Shown here one piece after another: positions 34,838-42,695 of a DNA stretch of 64,000 nucleotides. Each line of letters starts with the position of its first letter. Position 1 is the first letter of the stretch. Made by a program: the position numbers and the translations under genes. A model generated the notes under the pieces. It made no database searches. It was not told the DNA's origin and saw only the letters and a list, made by a program, of their open reading frames with translations. This DNA is from Owenweeksia sp048267305 (GTDB taxonomy: Bacteria > Bacteroidota > Bacteroidia > Flavobacteriales > Schleiferiaceae): the NCBI GenBank assembly GCA_048267305.1, contig JBLWXT010000023.1:1-64000 (forward strand). Direction: 5' to 3'.

Positions 34838-35890
34838 TTAGTATTCTTTCTTCCCTTTTTTAATTACAAGAGGATTTTTATGAATTTCGTTACTGATACT
34901 ACGGGTTTTCACCAAATCACAAGCTAAAAAAACTGCATGACGAAAAGAAGATTCGTTGGCAACACCTTGCCCGGCAATGTCAAAACCAGTTCCATGATCA
35001 GGGCTTGTCCTTATAATTTCCAGCCCAGCGGTATAGTTTACACCTTGCCCAAACGACAAAGATTTAAACGGTATAAGCCCCTGGTCATGATACATCGCCA
35101 AAATAGCATCAAACTGCTTGTGCTTGTTTGCTCCGAAAAAACTATCCGCAGGAAAAGGCCCAAAAGCCAAGGCTCCCTTTGAGTTTGCTGCCGTAATAGC
35201 AGGAGCAACAATATCATCGTCTTCATTGCCGATAACCCCTCCATCTCCGGCATGTGGATTTAGGGCCAACACTGCAATCTTCCCTTTTGAGATATGGAAA
35301 TCCCTGTTCAGTGTTTTGCTCAGTGCCAAAATCTTATTAGTTACCATTTCGGAGTTAATTGCTGCAGAAACCTCACTAATAGGTATATGTACCGTAGCGA
35401 GCGCCATCCTCATTTCATCACTTACCATAAGCATCATGGCATCTCCGCCAAAGCGGTTTTGCAAATAGTCGGTATGCCCGGTAAACTTAAAAGCCTCGCT
35501 TTGAATAGTGTTTTTGTGAATAGGAGCCGTTACCATGGCGTCTATCTTCTTATCCAGATAGGCCTGACAGGCATGCTCAATAGATTTTAAAGCATAATTT
35601 CCAACCGCGCTGCTTTCTTTTCCAAGTTCAATATTTACCTCATCATCCCAACTTGTCATAAGGTTCGGACGGTTTTCTGACATCTGCCCAAAATCCTTAA
35701 TAATATGAAAATTGAAATTGTCCATATTAACCGCCTTACGGTGATAGGAGGCCACCTTGGAAGATGCAAAAACAACCGGAGTACATATATCCAGGATTTC
35801 GGGATTATCAAAAGTCTTCATGATCACCTCCATCCCTATACCGTTTAGGTCACCACAAGTGATACCTATTACTGGCTTTTTACTATCCAT
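34838..35890 (-). CDS. pdxA: 4-hydroxythreonine-4-phosphate dehydrogenase
   Basis: A 350-residue PdxA of the DXP-dependent pyridoxal phosphate pathway, oxidising 4-phosphohydroxythreonine with NAD. Motifs seen are ITCGDLNGIGMEV (about 9-21), FTGHTDYL, MYHDQGLIPFKSL and the C-terminal SPDHGTGFDIAGQG, which supply the metal and substrate ligands. It overlaps the upstream aminopeptidase gene by 8 nt. A dxs gene elsewhere in the window could supply the pathway's other branch. Confidence 0.95.
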   Translation of the reverse strand: MDSKKPVIGITCGDLNGIGMEVIMKTFDNPEILDICTPVVFASSKVASYHRKAVNMDNFNFHIIKDFGQMSENRPNLMTSWDDEVNIELGKESSAVGNYALKSIEHACQAYLDKKIDAMVTAPIHKNTIQSEAFKFTGHTDYLQNRFGGDAMMLMVSDEMRMALATVHIPISEVSAAINSEMVTNKILALSKTLNRDFHISKGKIAVLALNPHAGDGGVIGNEDDDIVAPAITAANSKGALAFGPFPADSFFGANKHKQFDAILAMYHDQGLIPFKSLSFGQGVNYTAGLEIIRTSPDHGTGFDIAGQGVANESSFRHAVFLACDLVKTRSISNEIHKNPLVIKKGKKEY

Positions 35891-37316
35891 TTGCTTTCGA
35901 TTTTAAAAATTCGAACAACAGCCTTACACCAACTCCGGTGCCGCCCTCTGTTCTATAATGATCTGCTGCACCTAAATATGCAGGACCCGCAATATCCAAA
36001 TGTATCCACGGATAATCCGTAAATCGTTGCAAAAATTTACCAGCTGTTATGGCACCGCCCTCACGGCCACCAATATTTTTAACATCTGCAATTGACGATT
36101 TCAACAAATCGTTATACTCATCCCAAAAAGGAAACCGAGCAATTCTTTCATACACTTCTTTACCGCTGTCATCCAGATCCTTCATGGTACTATCATCGGC
36201 TGTGCCCATGGCCACAACACCAAATTTTCCGATAGCAACGGCTGCAGCTCCTGTGAGTGTAGCCAAGTCGATAACTAACTCAGGCTTCAGTTTTTTGGCA
36301 TAAGCCAAAGCATCCGCGAGTATCATTCGGCCTTCGGCATCCGTATTAAGTACCTCCACCGTGCTACCATCATACATGGTTACCACATCACCAGGCACGT
36401 AGGCATTTTCTCCCGGGCGGTTATCCGTTGCCGGAATTAATCCAATCACGTTGATTGGCAAATTATTCTCTGCAATAGCCATCATCGCTCCAATTACAGC
36501 AGCCGAGCCGCCCATGTCGCTCTTCATACTATCCATTGAGCCAGCTGTTGGCTTTAAACTTAAGCCTCCAGTGTCATAAACAACACCTTTACCAACCAAT
36601 ACATAAGGTTTTTCATTTTTTGCTCCTTCGGGCGAATAGCTCAAAATCGAAAATGTGGGTGGATCGATACTTCCACGGTTTACGGATAGTAAACCACCCA
36701 TCTTCAGGCTCTCTATTTTCTTCTTATTAAACACCTCAACCTTAAACCCTGTTTGTTCTCCAGCCTTTACTGCCTCTTTGGCCAGCTGCTTGGCCGTTAG
36801 GTAACTCAAGGGTTCATTTATAAGATCACGGGCCTTAAACACACCTTTAACCAGGCCGTTTAATTGTTTTGCATTTTGCTGCGATATACCATAAACACTT
36901 ATGGTTTCAAGAGTACCTTTTCGCTTTTTCCTATCTGAATAATATTTCAGAAATTGATACGACCCCAAGGCTACACCCTCTGCAAAGTAATATCCATCCT
37001 GAGGCACACTTTCACAAATCACCTTCATCTCCTTAGCCTTCTCAGCACGGATCATCCTCAACAACTTGTTTCCTAATATTCTTAGCTTTTCCTGATACTG
37101 CTCCTTACCAAGCTCTCCATCAGTAACTTTAATTAAATGGATGAACCTTGGGTAACGATTAAGCCTTATTATCTTAAACTTTTCCTTGTCGATGCTGGAT
37201 TCAACATAGTCTTTTTCTTCCTTTGTAAGCTCAATAGCCGCTAACTCTGAAATTTCCCGAAAAATAATTGTGGTACATCCAATCAACTCTGAGTTCTCTG
37301 CTACCCGTATATTCAT
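35883..37316 (-). CDS. Leucyl aminopeptidase (M17)
   Basis: A 477-residue M17 aminopeptidase from the ATG at 37316. The longer frame starts with TTG at 37343 inside the promoter and is not credible. The catalytic C-terminal domain shows GKGVVYDTGGLSLKP (metal Lys/Asp), SMKSDMGGSAAV, NRPGENAYVPGD and the family signature NTDAEGRM with the metal ligands. The substrate class is N-terminal amino acids of peptides. It is the first gene of the eight-gene operon and overlaps pdxA by 8 nt. Confidence 0.93.
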   Translation of the reverse strand: MNIRVAENSELIGCTTIIFREISELAAIELTKEEKDYVESSIDKEKFKIIRLNRYPRFIHLIKVTDGELGKEQYQEKLRILGNKLLRMIRAEKAKEMKVICESVPQDGYYFAEGVALGSYQFLKYYSDRKKRKGTLETISVYGISQQNAKQLNGLVKGVFKARDLINEPLSYLTAKQLAKEAVKAGEQTGFKVEVFNKKKIESLKMGGLLSVNRGSIDPPTFSILSYSPEGAKNEKPYVLVGKGVVYDTGGLSLKPTAGSMDSMKSDMGGSAAVIGAMMAIAENNLPINVIGLIPATDNRPGENAYVPGDVVTMYDGSTVEVLNTDAEGRMILADALAYAKKLKPELVIDLATLTGAAAVAIGKFGVVAMGTADDSTMKDLDDSGKEVYERIARFPFWDEYNDLLKSSIADVKNIGGREGGAITAGKFLQRFTDYPWIHLDIAGPAYLGAADHYRTEGGTGVGVRLLFEFLKSKANG

Positions 37317-37340
37317 CTTGTATTTTCTTAAATTTGAGAG

Positions 37341-37348
37341 CAAAAGTA
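37341..37348 (-). promoter_or_regulatory. Bacteroidota -7 promoter element for the pepA-accC operon
   Basis: Reads TACTTTTG on the minus strand, 24 nt before the ATG at 37316, with GC following. It is the likely start of the eight-gene transcript. Confidence 0.6.
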
Positions 37349-37465
37349 TTCATTATTTTAGGCAACGTTATTTAAACGCTCAACTCTTATAAAATAAGAA
37401 TTACCCAATATAGTTATAGAGCTGTGGAGAGATAATTGCAGTTGATTCCCGACAGTCGTTTTTAC

Positions 37466-40126
37466 ATGAAAAGAATTCTACCCCTCATACTGATTTGTTT
37501 TGCGCAAAGCCTTTTTGCCACACACAACCGTGCTGGTGAAATCACCTACAAGTATATTTCGGGTTTTACCTATGAGGTAACCATTACCACCTACACCAGG
37601 GATGTAGCGGCCGACCGCTGTGAACTTGAGCTCTTTTGGGGAGATGGTACCCGCTCTACCCTGCCTCGGGTAAACGGGTTGCTCACCGGAAAATGTAACC
37701 CCAACGGAATGGGCGTTATGATAGAAAACGATATAAAAAAAAATATTTACGTTGGCAGGCACACCTACGCCACACCCGGCCTGTATGATTTAAGCTTTGA
37801 AGACCCAAACAGAAATGCCGGTATAAACAACATTCCACAATCCGTAAGTGTACCTTTCTTCCTGAAAAGTCAATTGGTTGTTGATGCCGGACTGGCAGGA
37901 AACAGCTCACCAATTTTATTGAATCCACCCATTGACGATGGCTGCCTAAACAGAAAATTTGAACATAATCCCGGAGCATTTGATCCCGATGGTGACAGCC
38001 TGTCTTATGACCTCGTGGAAACGAGAGGTGCCGGAGGAGCAATTATCCCCAGTACTTATGACCCGAATTTGGTGCAGGATAGCGTAAGGATAAACTCCAC
38101 AAGTGGCGATCTTTATTGGGATGTACCCAAAAATGTGGGTCAGTTTAATTTTGCCATTGAGATATCTGAGTGGAGAAGAAACGGGCAAAGACAATGGGTT
38201 AAAATTGGTTACATTACTCGTGACTTGCAGGTAAACATTGACAACTGCGCCAACAACCCTCCCAAAATTGACCCCGTTGGGCCCTTTTGCGTGGAAGCAG
38301 GAAGCAACCTTAACTTTGACGTAAGAGCCACAGACATTGACGGAGATCCCGTTACACTTACCGCTTTTGGAGCTCCCTTTAAAGTTTTGAATCCGGCTGA
38401 CTCCTTTATTGCCAGAGTGGGCAACCCTGTTGTCAGCACCTTTAATTGGGATACTGAGTGTAATCATATCCGCCAACAACCCTTCTATGTAACCTTTCAG
38501 GCCAAGGATGACCCCACTGCCCGTGACCAGAACGAAAAACCCTTAACAGATGTTTTTACCACTGAAATAAGAGTAATAGCACCAGCCCCCCGCAACCCCG
38601 AGGCTACCGGTGGTGATGGCGAAATTAACCTTATATGGGAAGAAAGTATTTGCAAGCAAGCCACGGGCTATAAAATTTACAGACGGGAAGACAGCTATGG
38701 ATTTGTGCCTTCTGAGTGTGAAACAGGTGTGCCCGCCTATACCGGCTACAAACTCCTTGACAGTACAAACACCCTAAGCGACACCAGCTATATTGATTCC
38801 ATTGACCTCATTAGAGGCGTTCGCTATTGCTACATGGTTGTAGCCTGTTTTCCCGATCAGGTGGAAAGCTATGCTTCCGTAGAATTTTGTACAGCGGTAA
38901 GATTATCCAGACCCCTGCTAACCAATGTGGATGTAATTTCAACTGATCCCGTAAACGGGCAAATTGACGTTAAATGGGTATTTCCTCCGGAAGTGGATAG
39001 CAATAATTATCCCCCTCCCTATTCATACAAACTGTACCGGGCAGATGATATAACCGGCACCAACTTTACCGACATACAATCCTTTCCTTTGGCCAGCGAT
39101 ACTTCGTATTCTGATGTTGGTCTTAATACACAGGATCATGGGTACAACTACAAGGTAGAGATGTATTATGGTACGCCACCTCAGGTTTTGGGCGACTCAG
39201 ACCCTGCCTCGTCTGTATTTTTAAAAGTACTTGGCAGCGATGAAAGCAACATACTAAGAGCCACTCACGTAACCCCATGGAAGAACAACGAGTTTGTAAT
39301 ATTCAGGGAAACCTTTCCGGGAAGCGGGCAGTTTGACAGCATTGGCCAAAGTTTTTCCAAAACTTTTATCGACTCTAACCTTAGCAACGGAACCAACTAT
39401 TGCTACAAAGTATTGACTACGGGTGCCTATACCAGAAACAACTCCCTTCCAAGCCCTCTTTTAAATAACTCACAAATTGCATGTGGCACTCCGATTGACA
39501 CCACCCAACCCTGTCCTCCGGAATTGAAATACAGCTACAACTGTGTGGAGGATTCCATATTTTTTGAATTTATAAACCCTAAGGATTCAGCATGTATTAA
39601 TGATATTATTGGATACAACATATACTTTAAGGAGTTAGCCGCTGACCCCTGGCCAAGCCTACCTATCGCAACCATTACCAATGGAAATTCCATCTATTTG
39701 GCAGGAGAACCCATTACAGGCTGCTGGGCTGTAACGGCCTTTGACGATGCCGGTAGCGACCCCAACGGGAAGGTAAATGAAAGCAACTTTAGCGAGGTGT
39801 TATGCATTGAATCGTGTCCCGACATTGCCTTTCCAAATGTTTTTACCCCCAATGGAGATGGAAAAAACGACAACTTTCTACCCATCGTTATAAATGACAT
39901 TGGCCAAATAGACCTCCAGGTTTTTAACCGCTGGGGAACACTGGTTTTTCAATCTACCGATGTAAATGAGTTTGCCACCAAGGGTTGGGATGGCAGAGAC
40001 AAAAATACCGGGCAGATGTGCAGCGATGGCGTGTACTTTTACTTCTGTAAATTTACCCCTATGAACTTTGCTGATCCGGTAGTGCACGAAGTAAACGGAT
40101 TCCTGCACCTCTTCCAGAATCAATAA
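37466..40126 (+). CDS. T9SS type B secreted protein, large, with fibronectin-like middle
   Basis: An 886-residue secreted protein from the ATG at 37466 (MKRILPLILICFAQSLFATHN); an upstream TTG at 37436 is unlikely. After the signal peptide comes HNRAGEITYKYISG, the same domain type as the two tandem proteins, with FDPDGDSLSYDLVE. The middle (about 395-700) has several fibronectin-like repeats (NPEATGGDGEINLIWEESICKQATGYKIYRRE and similar). The end is the type B sorting domain (PNVFTPNGDGKNDNF, VFNRWGTLVFQS, DGVYFYFCKF). It probably sits on the cell surface. The relation to copies 1 and 2 is clear in the N-terminal domain and end only. Confidence 0.87.
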   Translation: MKRILPLILICFAQSLFATHNRAGEITYKYISGFTYEVTITTYTRDVAADRCELELFWGDGTRSTLPRVNGLLTGKCNPNGMGVMIENDIKKNIYVGRHTYATPGLYDLSFEDPNRNAGINNIPQSVSVPFFLKSQLVVDAGLAGNSSPILLNPPIDDGCLNRKFEHNPGAFDPDGDSLSYDLVETRGAGGAIIPSTYDPNLVQDSVRINSTSGDLYWDVPKNVGQFNFAIEISEWRRNGQRQWVKIGYITRDLQVNIDNCANNPPKIDPVGPFCVEAGSNLNFDVRATDIDGDPVTLTAFGAPFKVLNPADSFIARVGNPVVSTFNWDTECNHIRQQPFYVTFQAKDDPTARDQNEKPLTDVFTTEIRVIAPAPRNPEATGGDGEINLIWEESICKQATGYKIYRREDSYGFVPSECETGVPAYTGYKLLDSTNTLSDTSYIDSIDLIRGVRYCYMVVACFPDQVESYASVEFCTAVRLSRPLLTNVDVISTDPVNGQIDVKWVFPPEVDSNNYPPPYSYKLYRADDITGTNFTDIQSFPLASDTSYSDVGLNTQDHGYNYKVEMYYGTPPQVLGDSDPASSVFLKVLGSDESNILRATHVTPWKNNEFVIFRETFPGSGQFDSIGQSFSKTFIDSNLSNGTNYCYKVLTTGAYTRNNSLPSPLLNNSQIACGTPIDTTQPCPPELKYSYNCVEDSIFFEFINPKDSACINDIIGYNIYFKELAADPWPSLPIATITNGNSIYLAGEPITGCWAVTAFDDAGSDPNGKVNESNFSEVLCIESCPDIAFPNVFTPNGDGKNDNFLPIVINDIGQIDLQVFNRWGTLVFQSTDVNEFATKGWDGRDKNTGQMCSDGVYFYFCKFTPMNFADPVVHEVNGFLHLFQNQ

Positions 40127-40156
40127 AGTGATAGCCTACACATTGGCCACCCTTTG

Positions 40157-40164
40157 TACTTTTG
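40157..40164 (+). promoter_or_regulatory. Bacteroidota -7 promoter element for ribE
   Basis: Exact TACTTTTG 18 nt before the ATG at 40183. No FMN riboswitch-like leader fits in the 56-bp gap. Confidence 0.55.
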
Positions 40165-40182
40165 TATCCATAAAATCTAAAC

Positions 40183-40776
40183 ATGTTCACCGGAATTATT
40201 GAAGGCCTCGGAAAACTGGTTTCTACAGAAAAAGAAGGGGATAACTATCATTTTACTTTCAGCTGCCCTTTTACCTCAGAGCTAAAAATAGATCAGAGTG
40301 TGGCCCATAACGGAGCCTGTCTTACTGTTGTGAAAATTGAAGGCGACAACTATACCGTTACTGCCATTGATGAAACGCTGAAACGCACAAACCTGGGCAG
40401 CCTCAAAACCGGTGATATTGTAAACCTTGAAAGATGCATGATTGCCGGAGCCCGATTAGACGGTCATATGGTTCAGGGACATGTAGATCAAACAGGGATT
40501 TGTGAAAAGGTGGAGCAACTGGATGGAAGCTGGAAATATTGGATTAGCTACAACCCAAATGTAAATAATGTAACTGTTGAAAAAGGATCTATTTGCATTA
40601 ATGGCGTTAGCCTTACCGTGGTTGACAGCACCTCCAACAAGTTTTCTGTTGCCATAATTCCATATACCTATGAGCATACCAGCTTTAAAAACTTAAAGGT
40701 TGGAGACAAAGTAAACTTAGAGTTTGATATTATAGGAAAGTACGTAGCAAAAATCCTTTCGCTTAACGCTCAATAA
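40183..40776 (+). CDS. ribE: Riboflavin synthase, alpha subunit
   Basis: A 197-residue riboflavin synthase, converting two 6,7-dimethyl-8-ribityllumazine to riboflavin plus the pyrimidine. It begins MFTGIIEGLGKL. Two related barrel halves follow, with NGACLTVV (about 45-52) in the first and GSICINGVSLTVV (about 137-149) in the second, plus the conserved GHMVQGHVDQTG. The 3' end overlaps the convergent dxs gene by 14 nt. Confidence 0.95.
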   Translation: MFTGIIEGLGKLVSTEKEGDNYHFTFSCPFTSELKIDQSVAHNGACLTVVKIEGDNYTVTAIDETLKRTNLGSLKTGDIVNLERCMIAGARLDGHMVQGHVDQTGICEKVEQLDGSWKYWISYNPNVNNVTVEKGSICINGVSLTVVDSTSNKFSVAIIPYTYEHTSFKNLKVGDKVNLEFDIIGKYVAKILSLNAQ

Positions 40777-42403
40777 ATTTTAGAATAGATTTTGCATCAA
40801 GGCCACATAGATGATGCAACTCAGCAAGACTACCGTGTTCTATAAAATTATCAGGTAGCGCCAAACTACGAACCTTAACGCTCATGTCTTCCTGAGCATA
40901 AACGGCTCTTACGGTATCCCCCAACCCTCCTCGTGCTGAGTTTTCCTCCACAGTGATAATCTCCTTAAACTGAGCAGCAATATTCACAAGACTTTCCTTA
41001 TCCATCGGCTTGAGATAGGTAACATCAAAATGAGCATAATTTGTTGCCGAAAGCGCATCCATCACCTGAGATCCTATGGCACCAAAGCTTAAAACTGCCT
41101 TTTGAGAGCCAGATTTCAGCTGGCGAATTTTACCAACTTTAACCTTGAGTGTATTTCTCAAAAAACGACATTTTGACTTAGGATAGCGAACAACCCATGG
41201 TCCTGATCCGGAAACAGCATTTTTCAAAACCGTATCCAACCCAAGTCCATCAATCGGTGCCGCCACTGTAATCCCAGGAATTGTATTTAGAAAGCCGGGG
41301 TCAAAATTCCCATGATGTGTAGCACCATCCTCACCAACCAAACCGGCCCTATCCAAACAAAAAATCACATGCAGACCCTGTAAGGCCACATCATGAATGA
41401 TTTGATCGTATGCCCTTTGACTAAAGGTAGAGTATAAATGAACCACGGGGATAAAACCATCTGCAGCAAGTCCGGCAGCCATGGTTACAGCATGTTGCTC
41501 AGCTATTCCCACATCAAAAGTACGTTCCGGAAACTGCTCTTTAAATTTTCCCAAGCCACTTCCTGATAACATGGCTGGTGTAATAGCAACCACCTTTTCA
41601 TTCTGGCGTGCTATTTCAATCATGGTTTCAGCAAACACTTCCTGAAAACTGTCTGGTTTACCGAGAATTTCCTTCACTTTTTCAGAGTGAGCCGCTTCCT
41701 TGCTGGTTCTTACCCTAATCAGTCTAGGTACCTTTTTGTCACGGGCCGCTTCAAGCTTGGCGATGAGCGTTTCTACATTTTGTCCATCTGTCTCTCCCAG
41801 ATATTCAATTCCCAGACTTTCACAATACTTATGGTAGTTGCCATACGTGGCCAGTGCCCCTACATTTTTATCAATAGAAGATTCATTATCATTCAAAACG
41901 ATAAGCACATCCAACTTTTGTTCTCCCAAATAATTGAGAGCTTCAAAGCTCATTCCACCAGTAATGGCGCCATCACCGATAACGGCAATATGCTTACGCT
42001 GAGATTTTGACATCCTGCCACCTATGGCAAAACCCACTGCTGCAGATATGGATGTAGATGAGTGCCCGGCACCAAACGGATCATAATCACTTTCTGAGCT
42101 ATTTGTAAAGCCAGCAAGCCCACCCATTCTTCTGTTTGAGTAAAATCGAGCCTTCCTTCCGGTTAATACTTTATGAATATAGGCTTGATGCCCCACATCC
42201 CAAATAAGCTTGTCTTCGGGAGTATTAAAAACATAATGTAATGCTACCGTTAGTTCACTTACCGCCAGGCTGGATTTAATATGGCCGGCCTTGGTGTTTG
42301 TAGATGTTTTTACAAACTCCTTTAATTCCTGCGAAAGCTGGCTTAGCTCAGCCACAGATAGGTTTTTCAGATCACCTGGAAGGTTGATTTTGTCGAGAAT
42401 CAC
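40763..42403 (-). CDS. dxs: 1-deoxy-D-xylulose-5-phosphate synthase, compact form
   Basis: A 546-residue thiamine-dependent enzyme of the MEP isoprenoid pathway. The catalytic His is His41 (AGHIKSSLAVSELTVALHY), the TPP motif is GDGAITGG with Asp144 and NDN with Asn173, and the catalytic Glu302 is in VGIAEQHAVT. E. coli Dxs has these at 49, 152, 181 and 370, so this one lacks about 60 residues between the Asn and Glu. The loss covers the mobile linker after NVGAL and the segment before the second domain. The frame is intact. The start is GTG at 42403; no in-frame ATG exists upstream, and a TACATTTG promoter lies 19 nt before it. Confidence 0.93.
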   Translation of the reverse strand: MILDKINLPGDLKNLSVAELSQLSQELKEFVKTSTNTKAGHIKSSLAVSELTVALHYVFNTPEDKLIWDVGHQAYIHKVLTGRKARFYSNRRMGGLAGFTNSSESDYDPFGAGHSSTSISAAVGFAIGGRMSKSQRKHIAVIGDGAITGGMSFEALNYLGEQKLDVLIVLNDNESSIDKNVGALATYGNYHKYCESLGIEYLGETDGQNVETLIAKLEAARDKKVPRLIRVRTSKEAAHSEKVKEILGKPDSFQEVFAETMIEIARQNEKVVAITPAMLSGSGLGKFKEQFPERTFDVGIAEQHAVTMAAGLAADGFIPVVHLYSTFSQRAYDQIIHDVALQGLHVIFCLDRAGLVGEDGATHHGNFDPGFLNTIPGITVAAPIDGLGLDTVLKNAVSGSGPWVVRYPKSKCRFLRNTLKVKVGKIRQLKSGSQKAVLSFGAIGSQVMDALSATNYAHFDVTYLKPMDKESLVNIAAQFKEIITVEENSARGGLGDTVRAVYAQEDMSVKVRSLALPDNFIEHGSLAELHHLCGLDAKSILKFIER

Positions 42404-42422
42404 AAATGGAAATTTGAATAGG

Positions 42423-42430
42423 CAAATGTA
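42423..42430 (-). promoter_or_regulatory. Bacteroidota -7 promoter element for dxs
   Basis: Reads TACATTTG on the minus strand, 19 nt before the dxs GTG start, with GC following. It helps to confirm the GTG. Confidence 0.6.
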
Positions 42431-42453
42431 GGTAAGAGCACTGTATCAAAAGA

Positions 42454-42513
42454 AAAAAGGGCCTCAAACGAAACGCTTGAGACCCCCTTGGTCAACCAAT
42501 TAACCAAACCTTA
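42454..42513 (-). terminator. Second copy of the 60-bp terminator element
   Basis: A 60-bp copy identical to 42630-42689. On the minus strand it reads a TAAGGTTTGGTTAATT lead, GGTTGACC, then the hairpin CTCAAGCG-TTT-CGTTTGAG and a T-run. It lies 116 bp beyond the first copy and only 23 bp from the dxs promoter element. Confidence 0.75.
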
Positions 42514-42629
42514 CTGCAAAGAACGGTCAAACTCTTGAATTGTTCTAATTTTTTTGCGTTTTTTTCATGGCTCGGCCGGCAAATTTTCTGCAGCTATTAG
42601 CAACCATAAATTATGGGGTATCTCCAAAG

Positions 42630-42689
42630 AAAAAGGGCCTCAAACGAAACGCTTGAGACCCCCTTGGTCAACCAATTAACCAAACCTTA
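42630..42689 (-). terminator. Terminator element of the efflux operon, first copy
   Basis: It begins 6 nt after the RND stop codon. On the minus strand the lead TAAGGTTTGGTTAATT is followed by GGTTGACC and then a GC-flanked hairpin (GGGTCTCAAGCG-TTT-CGTTTGAGGCCC) with a T5 tail. The 60-bp unit is repeated at 42454-42513. Confidence 0.8.
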
Positions 42690-42695
42690 ACCTAA

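Noticed and set aside
40127..40182. FMN riboswitch before ribE
   Set aside because: Only 56 bp between genes, containing a promoter element; no aptamer can fit.
40763..42403. Frameshift as the cause of the short Dxs
   Set aside because: The reading frame is continuous and conserved blocks occur in order on both sides of the missing segment, so the shortening is internal and clean.
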